From the NCBI RefSeq assembly GCF_003611275.1, contig NZ_CP020695.1, positions 124,001 to 188,000 on the forward strand: a DNA stretch of 64,000 nucleotides, read 5' to 3'. Position numbers and translations under genes: made by a program. The notes under the pieces are model-generated. The model was given only the letters and a program-made list of their open reading frames with translations. It was not told the origin of the DNA and did not search any database. Origin of the DNA: Sulfitobacter sp. D7. GTDB taxonomy: Bacteria > Pseudomonadota > Alphaproteobacteria > Rhodobacterales > Rhodobacteraceae. Shown here piece by piece: positions 42,465-51,577 of this stretch; the first letter of the stretch is position 1, and each line of letters opens with the position of its first letter.

Positions 42465-43385
42465 ATGACCTATTCCCTTGCCATCCACGGCGGTGCCGGA
42501 ACCATCCTCAAGGAAAATATCACCCCCGAGCAAGAGGCCGCCTATCACGACGCCCTCGCCCGCGCGCTAGAAGCGGGCGAAGCCATCCTGCGCGAAGGGG
42601 GCAGCGCGATGGACGCGGTCGAAGCGGCGGTCTGCGCGCTGGAGGATGAGCCCCTGTTCAACGCAGGGCGCGGCGCGGTCTATACCTCGGAAGGCGCGCA
42701 GGAGATGGACGCCGCCGTGATGGACGGGCGCGACCGCAGGGCGGGATCGGTCGCCGGTGTCTTTGGCCCGAAGAACCCGGTGAAACTGGCCCGCGCGGTG
42801 ATGGAGCGGACCGAGCATGTCACGCTCATTGGCCCCAACGCGCTCGAGATCGCGCGGCAAGCGGGGCTTGAATTCGGCGACCGCAACTACTTTTTCACCC
42901 AGTCCCGCTGGGACGCGCTGCAAGAGACGCTTGCGATGCGGGCGCGCGGCGAAGTCTCGGACGATCCGGCGCGGCGGCATGGCACCGTGGGGGCCGTGGC
43001 GCGCGATGTTGCAGGAAATATAGCCGCCGCCACCTCAACAGGGGGCATGACCGCCAAGGCCCCGGGCCGCGTGGGCGACACGCCGATGATCGGCGCGGGC
43101 ACCTTCGCCGATAACGCGACCTGCGCGGTCTCGGCCACCGGACATGGAGAGGTCTTTATCCGCTGGAACGCGGCGGGCGAAATCGCCGCACGCATGCGAC
43201 ACGCGGGCGAAGACCTTGCCACCGCCGCCGATCATGTGGTGATGCAGGATCTGGCCCCCAACGACGGGTCGGGCGGGGTCATCGCCGTGGACGGTGCGGG
43301 CAATATCGCCATACCGTTCAATTCCCAAGGGATGTACCGCGGCTCGGTGCGGCAAGGCAGCGCCCCCGAAACCAACATCTACTGA
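42465..43385 (+). CDS. isoaspartyl peptidase/L-asparaginase (plant type, Ntn hydrolase)
   Basis: A 306-residue Ntn hydrolase. The autoproteolytic site is HGTVGAVA with Thr174 as the new N-terminal nucleophile of the beta subunit. AIHGGAG opens the alpha subunit. The beta subunit carries an ATSTGGMTAKAPGRVGDTP segment, which is conserved. It cleaves L-asparagine and beta-aspartyl dipeptides. It follows the mdeB-like gene by 27 bp and may share its transcript, although no metabolic link is obvious beyond amino-acid turnover. Confidence 0.9.
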   Translation: MTYSLAIHGGAGTILKENITPEQEAAYHDALARALEAGEAILREGGSAMDAVEAAVCALEDEPLFNAGRGAVYTSEGAQEMDAAVMDGRDRRAGSVAGVFGPKNPVKLARAVMERTEHVTLIGPNALEIARQAGLEFGDRNYFFTQSRWDALQETLAMRARGEVSDDPARRHGTVGAVARDVAGNIAAATSTGGMTAKAPGRVGDTPMIGAGTFADNATCAVSATGHGEVFIRWNAAGEIAARMRHAGEDLATAADHVVMQDLAPNDGSGGVIAVDGAGNIAIPFNSQGMYRGSVRQGSAPETNIY

Positions 43386-43528
43386 GCGGCCCCGCCCTTC
43401 GGTTGCCCTCCTGCCACTGCGGGCGGGACAAATGCGGCCCGTTGAGGGCCACCCGCCATCTAAATCTTGACATTTAGCCCCCTCCCTTTGATTGACGGTC
43501 AAACGAACTTGACGGGAGAGGGGACAAG

Positions 43529-44107
43529 GTGCGTTTTTTAGCAGCAATTGCCAGAGTTATCTGCGCGGTGAACTTATTCATCGGCAATCTCTTCTCATGG
43601 CTCGCACTCGGCATCGTGTTGGTCTGTTTCACCGTGGTCGTGCAGCGCTATCTTTTCGCGATCAGCTTCGTTTGGATGCAAGATCTCTATATTTGGCTAA
43701 ACGGCGCGATGTTCACCGCCGTTGCGGGCTTTGCCCTGCTGCGCGACGACCATGTGCGGGTCGATATCTTTTACCGCCCCGCCACGATGGCACGCCGCGC
43801 GCTGATCGACCTGATCGGCGTGGTCGTTTTTTTGCTGCCCTTCTGCTGGATCGTTTACACCTATTCGATGCCCTTCGTGACACGCGCATGGGGTTATCAA
43901 GAAGGGTCCGCCAATGTGGGCGGCATGCCGGGGCTTTATATTCTCAAGGCCTTCATCATCGGCTTTGCATTTCTACTCGCAATTCAAGGGATTGCATGGA
44001 TCATCCGCTCCATCCTCGTGCTCAGCGGCAATGCTGAGCTGGTGCCCAAATCCATGCAATACAGCCGGGACCAAATCCCCGCAGACCACCCGCAGGGAGC
44101 CGTTTGA
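43529..44107 (+). CDS. TRAP transporter small permease (DctQ family)
   Basis: A 192-residue protein with four transmembrane helices. VVVQRYLFAISFVWMQDLYIWLNGAMF and LRDDHVRVDIFYRP follow the DctQ pattern (R-x-H-V-R-V-D). The start is GTG with GGAGAGGGG upstream. It pairs with the large permease that overlaps its stop. No solute-receptor gene follows on the same strand; the convergent receptor at 45745 is the nearest candidate partner. Confidence 0.88.
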   Translation: MRFLAAIARVICAVNLFIGNLFSWLALGIVLVCFTVVVQRYLFAISFVWMQDLYIWLNGAMFTAVAGFALLRDDHVRVDIFYRPATMARRALIDLIGVVVFLLPFCWIVYTYSMPFVTRAWGYQEGSANVGGMPGLYILKAFIIGFAFLLAIQGIAWIIRSILVLSGNAELVPKSMQYSRDQIPADHPQGAV

Positions 44108-45498
44108 TGGATCCGATTTTGATCGGCGAAATGCTCGCCGCGCTTATGTTCTTTGGCGTGATCGGCTTTTTGCTATTGGGCTTCCCGGTCGCCTTCACGC
44201 TTGCTGGTGTGTCGTTGCTCTTTGGATTGGTCGGCATCGGCTTTGGCGTCTTCGACCCATCGAACTTCGGCTCTCTGCCGAACCGTTACATCGGCTTCAT
44301 GACCAACGAAGTCTTGGTCGCCGTGCCGCTATTTATCTTCATGGGGGTGATGCTGGAGCGCAGTCAGATCGCCGAGCAACTGCTGATGACCATGGGCAAA
44401 CTCTTTGGCAATATGCGCGGCGGGCTTGGCTTTTCGGTCGTGATCGTGGGTGCGATGCTGGCCGCCTCAACCGGTGTGGTTGGCGCGACGGTTGTGACCA
44501 TGGGGCTGATCTCTCTGCCTGCCATGTTGCGGGCAGGCTATGATCCAAAGCTTGCCACCGGCGTCATCTGCGCGAGCGGGACACTGGGCCAGATCATTCC
44601 ACCGTCGACCGTTTTGATCTTCATGGGCGACATGCTCGCGGGTATCAACTCGCAAGTGCAGATGGCCAAGGGGAACTTTGCGCCATCGCCCGTGTCGGTC
44701 GGCGACCTTTTCGCCGGGGCGCTTTTGCCGGGCATCCTACTGGTGTCGCTTTACATGGGCTATGTCCTGTTCAAGGCCGTGACTGCGCCTGCCTCCTGCC
44801 CTGCGACACCCGTTCCTGCGGATGAAAAAGGCCAGCTTCTGCGGGACTTCTTTGTGGCGCTGGTGCCGCCGCTCTTGCTGATCCTTGCCGTTCTCGGTTC
44901 GATCCTCGGCGGTATTGCGACACCGACCGAGGCGGCTTCGGTCGGGGCCGTGGGCGCGATGGTCTTGGCAGCGTTGCGCTGGCGCCTGTCCTTCCGCATT
45001 CTGCGGGAGACGATGATCGCCACGGCCACGATCACCAGTATGGTCTTTATCATTCTGCTGGGCGCCTCGGTCTTTTCCATCGTGTTCCGCATGATGGGCG
45101 GCGACAATCTGGTGCATGAGTTCCTGAGCAACCTGCCCGGCGGCCCCTTGGCGGCGGTGGCGGTGGTGATGATCATCATGTTCTTCCTCGGGTTCATCCT
45201 TGATACCTTTGAGATCATCTTCATCGTGATCCCGATCACCGCGCCCGTGCTTTTGATGCTGGATGTTGATCCGATCTGGCTGGGTGTTTTGGTTGGGGTG
45301 AACCTGCAAACCTCCTTCCTCACGCCGCCCTTTGGCTTTGCGCTGTTCTATCTGCGGGGTGTGGCCCCGGCAGACCTGCCGACCAGTGCGATCTACAAGG
45401 GCATCCTGCCGTTTGTGCTGTTGCAGGTGGTGGCGATTGCGATCCTGTTTGCCTTCCCGCAGATCGTGACGTGGTTGCCGAAGTTGATCGCCGGGTAA
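44107..45498 (+). CDS. TRAP transporter large permease (DctM family)
   Basis: A 463-residue protein with about 12 transmembrane segments. LLGFPVAFTLAGVSLLFGL and AASTGVVGATVVTMGLISLPAMLRAGYD are DctM signatures, as is the motif CASGTLGQIIPPSTVLI. It carries the substrate across the inner membrane by cation symport. ATG 44107 overlaps the dctQ stop (TGATG). It is followed by a 28-nt terminator that has an inverted twin at 45696. Confidence 0.9.
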   Translation: MDPILIGEMLAALMFFGVIGFLLLGFPVAFTLAGVSLLFGLVGIGFGVFDPSNFGSLPNRYIGFMTNEVLVAVPLFIFMGVMLERSQIAEQLLMTMGKLFGNMRGGLGFSVVIVGAMLAASTGVVGATVVTMGLISLPAMLRAGYDPKLATGVICASGTLGQIIPPSTVLIFMGDMLAGINSQVQMAKGNFAPSPVSVGDLFAGALLPGILLVSLYMGYVLFKAVTAPASCPATPVPADEKGQLLRDFFVALVPPLLLILAVLGSILGGIATPTEAASVGAVGAMVLAALRWRLSFRILRETMIATATITSMVFIILLGASVFSIVFRMMGGDNLVHEFLSNLPGGPLAAVAVVMIIMFFLGFILDTFEIIFIVIPITAPVLLMLDVDPIWLGVLVGVNLQTSFLTPPFGFALFYLRGVAPADLPTSAIYKGILPFVLLQVVAIAILFAFPQIVTWLPKLIAG

Positions 45499-45517
45499 GA
45501 CGGCGTTTTTCTAGAGC

Positions 45518-45545
45518 AAAGGCCCGGTGGAAACGCCGGGCCTTT
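45518..45545. terminator. terminator after dctM; left half of an inverted terminator pair
   Basis: AAAGGCCCGG and CCGGGCCTTT form a perfect 10-bp stem with an 8-nt loop (TGGAAACG) and T-tract. The whole 28 bases, loop included, recur as an exact reverse complement at 45696-45723. A second shared 14-mer, AGGGCATCGCCCTC at 45561-45574, is inverted at 45675-45688. Confidence 0.9.
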
Positions 45546-45560
45546 CGCGTTTGTACGCGA

Positions 45561-45688
45561 AGGGCATCGCCCTCTCTTGGGGGCGATCTGGACGTGGGAA
45601 AGTAGCTGATGCCGTGCATTATCGCAAACCAATCCGGCTGGTGAAAGGTCGCAAAATCGCCCTCCGGGGGGAGGGAGGGCGATGCCCT
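45561..45688. repeat. inner inverted repeat between the two TRAP terminators
   Basis: AGGGCATCGCCCTC (45561-45574) and its reverse complement GAGGGCGATGCCCT (45675-45688). With the outer terminator pair they show that about 205 bp between two convergent TRAP operons is built symmetrically. No gene is visible between the repeats. Confidence 0.75.
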
Positions 45689-45695
45689 CAAATAA

Positions 45696-45723
45696 AAAGG
45701 CCCGGCGTTTCCACCGGGCCTTT
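45696..45723. terminator. terminator after the convergent dctP; right half of the inverted pair
   Basis: The same 10-bp stem as 45518-45545 with the reverse-complement loop CGTTTCCA. It is preceded by AATAAA on the plus strand, giving a U-rich tail for minus-strand transcripts (TTTTTATTT). It terminates the Tat-exported TRAP receptor gene. Confidence 0.9.
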
Positions 45724-45744
45724 CCACATTCCTGAACGCGAAGC

Positions 45745-46839
45745 TTAGTACTTCAAGAACTTCTGACGCGCCTGAACGTAGGGGCTGTCGATGTTCTCGG
45801 TCCGGGTGCGGACGAGGTTCAGCGCTTCGACAAAGCTGTCGGCGGTCTTCTTGACCAGCGGATCGTCGCTGTTGCGCAGTTCTTCGACCACTTCAACCGA
45901 GGCTTTGGCACCGGCTTCCATGATGTCGTCTGGGAAGTTGCGAACGGTCACGCCGTGCTCTTCGACCAGCGTCTTCAGAGCGCGCGGGTCGTTGGCATAG
46001 AAGTCAGCGGCGACCTGATCGTATTCCGCCTGGCTCACGTCACGGATGATCGCCTGAAGATTCTCGGGAAGTTCCTGATACTTCTTCTTGTCGACGACAA
46101 GCTCTGTCGCCAGACCCGATTCCACGAAGGACGGCATGTAGTAGTTCTTAGCAACCTGATGGAAGCCGAGCGCCAGATCGTTGTAGGGGCCAACGAATTC
46201 CGCGGCATCGAGTGTGCCCGACTGCAGCGCCTGGAAAATCTCGCCCGCGGCCATGTTGGTCACGGTTGCGCCAAGCTTCTCCCACACGCGGCCACCAAGG
46301 CCCGGCGTCCGGAAACGCACGCCTTTGACATCATCGAGGCTTTTCAGCTCATCGCGGAACCAACCACCCGTCTGGGTGCCGGTGTTGCCGGACAGGAAGC
46401 CCTGAACGCCGAACTGGTCATAGATCTCGTCCCAGATTTCCTGACCGCCCATGTAACGCATCCAAGCTGTCAGCTCGGGCGTGGTCATGCCGTAAGGCAC
46501 GCCGGTGAAGAAGGACAGCGCGGGGGATTTGTTTTGCCAGTAGTAGGCGGCGCCGTGGCTCATCTCGGCGGTGCCGTCGATCACGGCGTCGAGCGATTGC
46601 AGCGGCGGCACCATCTCTCCGGCCGAGAAGACCTGAATGGTCAGCTCGCCACCCGAGGCCGCGGTGATCCGGTCGGCCAGACGCTGCGCGCCGACACCCA
46701 GACCGGGGAAGTTTTTGGGCCAAGTGGTGACCATGCGCCACGTGATGTTTCCCTGCGCAATAGCGGGCGCTGCAAGTGTCGTGGCGGCGGCACCTGCCCC
46801 CATCACACCAGCTTTGCGGATAAATGAACGACGATCCAT
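45745..46839 (-). CDS. TRAP transporter solute-binding protein (DctP family) with Tat signal
   Basis: A 364-residue receptor. The N-terminal MDRRSFIRKAG carries the twin-arginine motif and the signal ends after APAIAQ, so it is predicted to be exported folded. The mature part starts ITWRMVTTWPKNFPGLGVGAQRLADRI. It resembles TakP/lactate-type receptors that bind 2-oxo or hydroxy monocarboxylates, sometimes with a metal; the substrate-carboxylate Arg region FRTPGLGGRVW is present. The start at ATG 46839 follows GGGAGGAAA. It is divergent from the second TRAP operon and convergent with the first, so its permease partner is ambiguous. Confidence 0.88.
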   Translation of the reverse strand: MDRRSFIRKAGVMGAGAAATTLAAPAIAQGNITWRMVTTWPKNFPGLGVGAQRLADRITAASGGELTIQVFSAGEMVPPLQSLDAVIDGTAEMSHGAAYYWQNKSPALSFFTGVPYGMTTPELTAWMRYMGGQEIWDEIYDQFGVQGFLSGNTGTQTGGWFRDELKSLDDVKGVRFRTPGLGGRVWEKLGATVTNMAAGEIFQALQSGTLDAAEFVGPYNDLALGFHQVAKNYYMPSFVESGLATELVVDKKKYQELPENLQAIIRDVSQAEYDQVAADFYANDPRALKTLVEEHGVTVRNFPDDIMEAGAKASVEVVEELRNSDDPLVKKTADSFVEALNLVRTRTENIDSPYVQARQKFLKY

Positions 46840-47084
46840 GTTTTTCCTCCCAAACGGATATTTGCTAAGCCTCCCCCGACGTCGATGCGGAGGGCTCTGC
46901 GCAGCAGATAATCGTCGCTTTTCGAAAATGTCCATGGCTTAGGCAAATTGAAACCTCTCCTTCTGGACAAACTCTCCCCACGCCGCATACGTAGTGCTAC
47001 TTAAAGCAGCATTATTATTGGTCTTTTGCCTTGTTTTTGGCAGAAAGGCCAATAATGTGCGAGCTGCCAGGGAGGGCTCAGATC

Positions 47085-47582
47085 TTGATAAAATTCATCG
47101 ACCAGATGAACGAATTCGTCGGGCGTATCGTGTCGGTCGTCGCCGTCATTTTCGCCGCAATCATCATCTATGACGTTTTCATGCGCTATGCGCTGAATGA
47201 CCCGACCCGCTGGGCTTTTGACGTTACGAAACAGTTATATGGCTTTTATTTCGTGATGCTGGGCGGCTATGCGCTGCGTCATCAAGCCCATGTGCGGGTC
47301 GATCTGATCACCGAGACCCTTGCCCCCACCCTGCGACGCTGGGTCGAAGCGGCGGGCTATGTGATCTTTTTCTTCCCCTTCGCGTGGATCTTCACCACCC
47401 GCTCTTATGAATTCGCCATGCGCTCTTATGCTCAGGGCGAGACGACCTATGGCTCGGTGCAGCTGCCGGTCTATCCGCTGAAAATGGCCATGGCGCTCGC
47501 CGCTGGTTTGCTGTTGCTGCAAGGTGTGGCGGAATTTTTGAAACTCGTACTTAACCGTCAGGAACTGCCCCGTGACGCCTGA
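47085..47582 (+). CDS. TRAP transporter small permease (DctQ family)
   Basis: A four-helix protein of about 165 residues with FAAIIIYDVFMRYALNDPTRWAFDV, LRHQAHVRVDLI and the family-typical C-terminal helix. The start is uncertain: TTG 47085 has the strongest Shine-Dalgarno (AGGGAGGG about 9 bases upstream), while ATG 47055 has a weaker AAAGG. Its end overlaps the GTG of the large permease gene by 11 bases. It belongs to a complete Q-M-P operon running to 50004. Confidence 0.85.
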   Translation: MIKFIDQMNEFVGRIVSVVAVIFAAIIIYDVFMRYALNDPTRWAFDVTKQLYGFYFVMLGGYALRHQAHVRVDLITETLAPTLRRWVEAAGYVIFFFPFAWIFTTRSYEFAMRSYAQGETTYGSVQLPVYPLKMAMALAAGLLLLQGVAEFLKLVLNRQELPRDA

Positions 47583-48894
47583 ACTCATTGCACTCACCAT
47601 GTTTGGCCTGCTGTTGCTGGGCCTTTTCATGGGCCACCCGCTGGCCTTCGTTCTGGGCGGCACCGCCGTTTTGGGCGCTGTCATCGCTGGCAAGCCCATG
47701 GTGCTGGGCATCGTCATCAACCGGATTTTCGGCGATGTGCTCGACAACTTCACGCTGATCGCGATTCCGCTGTTCATCTTGATGGCGCGGTTCCTGTCCG
47801 ATTCGGGCGTGACGGATAAGATGTTCGAATCGCTTCGGCTTTTGATGTCGAACATCCGCGGCGGTCTGGCGCTGGCGGTGGTCTTCATCTCGATCCTACT
47901 GGCCGCCACCACCGGCATCATCGGTGCGTCGATCACCGTGATGGGCGTGATGGCCCTGCGCCCGATGCTGCAATATGGCTACAGCCCGACACTGACCACC
48001 GGCGTCATCGCGGCCTCCGGCTGTCTGGGCATTCTGATCCCGCCGTCGATCATGTTGATCCTTATGGCCTCCTATTCGCCCCTGTCGGTGGGCGAGCTTT
48101 TCGCCGGTGCGATGGTGCCGGGCGTGGTGCTGGGGCTGCTCTATGCGGTGTGGGTCTTTATCGTGGCCGTGGTGCGGCCGGACATGGCCCCGGCGGTTGA
48201 GCCGGATGAGAAGATCTCTAAACCCGCGCTTGTGCGTATGCTGCTGATCGAAGCCGTGCCGCCGCTGGTGCTGATCCTTGGCATCCTCGGCTCGCTTCTG
48301 GCGGGCATCGCCACGGCGACCGAAGCCTCGGCCATTGGCGCGGCGCTGGCGCTGGTCATCGTGATCATGCGGCGCAAGTTCACTTGGGCCAGCTTTTACG
48401 GCGCGATGCTGGAAACGGGCCGCACCTCGGCGATGATCTTGTTTATCGTTGTGGGCGCCACCGCTTTCACCGGCGTGTTCAACATCACCGGGGGTCTGCG
48501 CGCCACGCAAGAGATCATCCGCAACCTCGATATGGCCCCTTGGATGCTGATCGCGATGATGATGTTCATCGTCTTCATCCTCGGCGCATTCCTTGATTGG
48601 ACCGGCATTGTGCTGCTGTCTTTCCCGATCTTCCTGCCCATCGTGCAGGAGATGGACGTGAGCCTGTTGTGGTTCGTCGTCCTGATGTCGGTGGTTTTGC
48701 AGACGTCCTTCCTCACCCCGCCCTTTGGATATGCGCTATTCTACCTGCGCGCCATTGCGCCGCGCGAGGTCAAGACGTCGCATATCATCGTCGGTGTGCT
48801 GCCGTTCATCGGGTTGATCCTGATGATGTGCGTGGCCATTGCCCTGTTCCCGCAGCTTGTCACTTGGCTGCCGGAAACGCTCTATACAAAATAA
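47572..48894 (+). CDS. TRAP transporter large permease (DctM family)
   Basis: A 440-residue membrane protein. GHPLAFVLGGTAVLG, AATTGIIGASITVMGVMALRPMLQYGYS and AASGCLGILIPPSIMLI are DctM signatures. The start is GTG inside the dctQ end. It is related to the DctM at 44107 but clearly different in sequence, so the two systems are not a recent duplication. The receptor gene follows after 21 bp. Confidence 0.9.
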   Translation: MTPELIALTMFGLLLLGLFMGHPLAFVLGGTAVLGAVIAGKPMVLGIVINRIFGDVLDNFTLIAIPLFILMARFLSDSGVTDKMFESLRLLMSNIRGGLALAVVFISILLAATTGIIGASITVMGVMALRPMLQYGYSPTLTTGVIAASGCLGILIPPSIMLILMASYSPLSVGELFAGAMVPGVVLGLLYAVWVFIVAVVRPDMAPAVEPDEKISKPALVRMLLIEAVPPLVLILGILGSLLAGIATATEASAIGAALALVIVIMRRKFTWASFYGAMLETGRTSAMILFIVVGATAFTGVFNITGGLRATQEIIRNLDMAPWMLIAMMMFIVFILGAFLDWTGIVLLSFPIFLPIVQEMDVSLLWFVVLMSVVLQTSFLTPPFGYALFYLRAIAPREVKTSHIIVGVLPFIGLILMMCVAIALFPQLVTWLPETLYTK

Positions 48895-48915
48895 ATCAAC
48901 GGAGGAGAGAATATT

Positions 48916-50004
48916 ATGAAATTGAAATCAACACTTGCCGGTCTGGCACTCTGCGCTGGCTTTGGCACGCAGGCCGCGGCCCAAGACAACTGGACCATGA
49001 CCACCACATGGCCCACTTCGCTGGAACTGATCGAGATCGACAAACACTTCGTTGATCTGGCCAACAAGCTGACCGGCGAAGACCTGACCATTGAATTCTT
49101 CGAAGGCGGCTCGCTCGTGCCCGCGGGCGAAGTCTTTGGCGCCGTTGAATCGAACACCGTGCAGGCTGGCGCCGACTGGCCCGGTTACTGGGCTGGCCGC
49201 AACTCTGCCTTCTCGCCGCTGGCGACCACGGCGAGCCTGTTCAACGCGGTTGATTACGTCAACTGGATCGAACAATGGGGCGGCAAAGAACTCTATAACG
49301 AGATCTACGGCAAGTTCGGCATGGTCTATCTGCCCTACGGCGTGACCAACAACGAATCCGGTTTCCGCACCAACGAGCAGATCGTTACGCTGGAAGACCT
49401 CAAGGGCAAGCGTCTGCGTCTGTCGGGTCTGGAGCAGGGCCGTCTGTTGGAAAAACTGGGCGGGTCTCAGGTCTCCATGGCCGGTGGCGAAATCTATCAG
49501 TCGCTTGAGCGCGGCGTGATCGATGGCGCGGAATTCTCGACCCCCAACGTCGACTTCTCGGGCGGTTTCCAGCAGGTCACCAAATACTGGGCGACACCGG
49601 GCTGGCACCAATCGGCGTCGATCTTCGGCGTGATGATCAACAAAGGCGCGTGGGACGCGCTGTCGGACGAAACCCGCGAAGCACTTGAAATCGCGGCACA
49701 GGCCAACCTCGTCTGGTCGCTCTCCTTCACCGAAAAGCGCGCGACCGAAGCCTATCAGCAGTTCCTCGACGCGGGCATCGAGATCAACCGCTACGACGAT
49801 GAGACGCTGGCGACCGTTCAGGAAATGGCCAACGAAACCATCGAAGAAACCGCCTGTGAGAACCCCGATTCCGCAAAGGTTTACCTCAGCCAGTTGGAGT
49901 ATCTGAACGACTACGCCAAATGGCGTGACGCCTCGGCGCCGTTCAACTTGGGCCGCACGCCCAACGGTCCGGACATCGAAAAAATCCGCGCCTGCGCGGA
50001 GTGA
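48916..50004 (+). CDS. TRAP transporter solute-binding protein (DctP family), Sec-exported
   Basis: A 362-residue receptor with a classical Sec signal peptide (cleavage after AAA, mature start QDNWTMTTTWPTS). It shares the TTWP opening and overall pattern with the Tat-exported receptor at 45745, including the RLSGLEQGRLLEKLG carboxylate-binding region, so both probably bind short 2-oxo or hydroxy carboxylates. GGAGGAGA precedes the ATG. It is the last gene of the operon and ends in a strong hairpin. Confidence 0.9.
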   Translation: MKLKSTLAGLALCAGFGTQAAAQDNWTMTTTWPTSLELIEIDKHFVDLANKLTGEDLTIEFFEGGSLVPAGEVFGAVESNTVQAGADWPGYWAGRNSAFSPLATTASLFNAVDYVNWIEQWGGKELYNEIYGKFGMVYLPYGVTNNESGFRTNEQIVTLEDLKGKRLRLSGLEQGRLLEKLGGSQVSMAGGEIYQSLERGVIDGAEFSTPNVDFSGGFQQVTKYWATPGWHQSASIFGVMINKGAWDALSDETREALEIAAQANLVWSLSFTEKRATEAYQQFLDAGIEINRYDDETLATVQEMANETIEETACENPDSAKVYLSQLEYLNDYAKWRDASAPFNLGRTPNGPDIEKIRACAE

Positions 50005-50027
50005 TTTGAACCTATCGGTTCCAACGG

Positions 50028-50053
50028 AAAGGCCCGCCAAATGGCGGGCCTTT
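50028..50053 (+). terminator. terminator of the second TRAP operon
   Basis: AAAGGCCCGCC (50028-50038) and GGCGGGCCTTT (50043-50053) form an 11-bp perfect stem with an AAAT loop and terminal T-run, 24 bases after the stop. It also serves the convergent parA transcript. Confidence 0.9.
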
Positions 50054-50110
50054 CTACGTTTTCAGGGGCATGGTCCGTACCCCAGCAAAATTAGCCCCGC
50101 TCTGCCGGGA

Positions 50111-50749
50111 CTACAGCTCAAGAATACCTGCGACCTCTTGTGCCAGCGCGCGAACTTCATCTGCGGCGGGGCCGGACTTTTTCGCCTCAACCACACCCAG
50201 ACCCCGGCCAAGGGCATCGGCGTAGATCACTCTGTTGGCCAGCGACGCTTCAAGCCGCTCGGCCCCAAGCTCGGACACCGATTTGGCCACGTCATCGCCG
50301 ACCCGCGTGCCGGCGCGGGTGCGGTTCATCACGATATGCGTCGGTTTCTGCGCCCGCTCGGCCAAATCCAATACGTCATGGGTTGCCCAGACATCGGCCT
50401 GACTGGCCGATACCGGCACCAGCACCAGATCCGAGTCGCGCAGGACCCAACGCACATCGCTATCCGCCTTTGGGGGCGTATCGATGAGAATGACATCAGC
50501 CTCGTTGCCGACCGTCCGGATGGCGCGGGATATCCCATAGGGGGTCGCCGTGGCGAACTTCAGTTTTGGATCAAGCCCAAGCATCTCTTCGCGAATGTCG
50601 AGCCACTTGCCAAGGCTGCCTTGAGGGTCCGTATCCAACAGGCCCACGCTTTTGCCCGCTGCCAAATAGGCAATCGCCAAGTTCGAAACGAGGGTGGTCT
50701 TGCCTGCCCCACCCTTTTGTTGGGCTACACAGATAATCCGGGCGCTCAT
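50111..50749 (-). CDS. orphan ParA/MinD-family ATPase
   Basis: A 212-residue deviant-Walker ATPase. KGGAGKTT is at 12-19 with the signature first Lys, DTDPQGS follows near residue 39 and LIDTPPKAD forms the Walker B region. It is shorter than chromosomal ParA (about 260) and lacks an N-terminal DNA-binding domain. No parB or parS is adjacent, so it is an orphan that may position a protein cluster or other cargo. The start at ATG 50749 is chosen because the family begins MSARIICVAQQKGG; ATG 50764 is the alternative. Confidence 0.85.
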   Translation of the reverse strand: MSARIICVAQQKGGAGKTTLVSNLAIAYLAAGKSVGLLDTDPQGSLGKWLDIREEMLGLDPKLKFATATPYGISRAIRTVGNEADVILIDTPPKADSDVRWVLRDSDLVLVPVSASQADVWATHDVLDLAERAQKPTHIVMNRTRAGTRVGDDVAKSVSELGAERLEASLANRVIYADALGRGLGVVEAKKSGPAADEVRALAQEVAGILEL

Positions 50750-50842
50750 TTGCCAAGCCTTCAATAGGTTCTCTGCACCGCAGCATAACGGGCCAAGCCG
50801 GTAAAAGCGACAAATACCTCGCGACAGGCGCGCGGCACCCGC

Positions 50843-51577
50843 CTAGCCCTCGACACGCTTGAGAAACTTTTGCAATCGCGCATCCTTGGGCGCGCTGAAA
50901 ATCTCAGATGGCGGGCCGCTCTCAACAATCTTGCCGCCGTCCATAAAGATCACCCGATCCGCGATCTCGCGGGCGAACTGCATCTCATGGGTCACGATCA
51001 GCATGGTTTGCTTGCGCTCTGCCACCGCGCGCATCAGGTCCAGCACCTCACCGACCCATTCAGGATCAAGCGCGGATGTCGGCTCATCGAACAGCATCAA
51101 CTCGGCCCCAAGCGCCATCGCCCGGCCGATGCCGACACGTTGCTGCTGCCCGCCGGACAGCGCCGCGGGGAAACTGTCGGCCTTGTCGGCCAATCCGGTC
51201 TCGCCCAAGACCGAAAGCGCGCGCTGCTCGGCCTCATCCTTGGGGCCCTTTTGCACGGTGACAAGCGCCTCCATGATGTTCTCTTTCGCCGTCTTGTTGG
51301 CGAACAAGGCGTAGTTCTGAAACACCATCGCAGTCCGACGGCGCAGCGCCAGAATGTCGGCCTTGCGCGCCTTCGCGGCGTCAACCGTCACATCGCCGAT
51401 GCGAATGGTCCCCGCCTGCGGCACGTCGAGGAAGTTGAGACAGCGCAGCAGGGTCGATTTGCCCGTGCCGGAGGGGCCGATGACAACCACGCGCTCGCCT
51501 TCAGCGATCTGCAAATTAATGCCATTGAGGACCGGCGCGCCGCCGAAATGTTTGGTCAGGCCAGTGATATCGATCAT
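50843..51577 (-). CDS. polar amino-acid ABC transporter ATP-binding protein
   Basis: A 244-residue ATPase of the HisP/GlnQ type. It has Walker [11 protein letters not shown]-loop MVFQNYALF, signature LSGGQQQRV and Walker [12 protein letters not shown], followed by the switch His in IVTHEM. It energises the permease encoded just upstream in the operon (ATGA overlap). Substrate: polar amino acid, possibly cystine, judged from the receptor. Confidence 0.92.
   Translation of the reverse strand: MIDITGLTKHFGGAPVLNGINLQIAEGERVVVIGPSGTGKSTLLRCLNFLDVPQAGTIRIGDVTVDAAKARKADILALRRRTAMVFQNYALFANKTAKENIMEALVTVQKGPKDEAEQRALSVLGETGLADKADSFPAALSGGQQQRVGIGRAMALGAELMLFDEPTSALDPEWVGEVLDLMRAVAERKQTMLIVTHEMQFAREIADRVIFMDGGKIVESGPPSEIFSAPKDARLQKFLKRVEG

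Noticed and set aside
45518..45723. inverted repeats as ends of an insertion sequence or MITE
   Set aside because: Each repeat is itself a complete terminator hairpin, no target-site duplication is seen, and the interior has no transposase or AT-rich filler.
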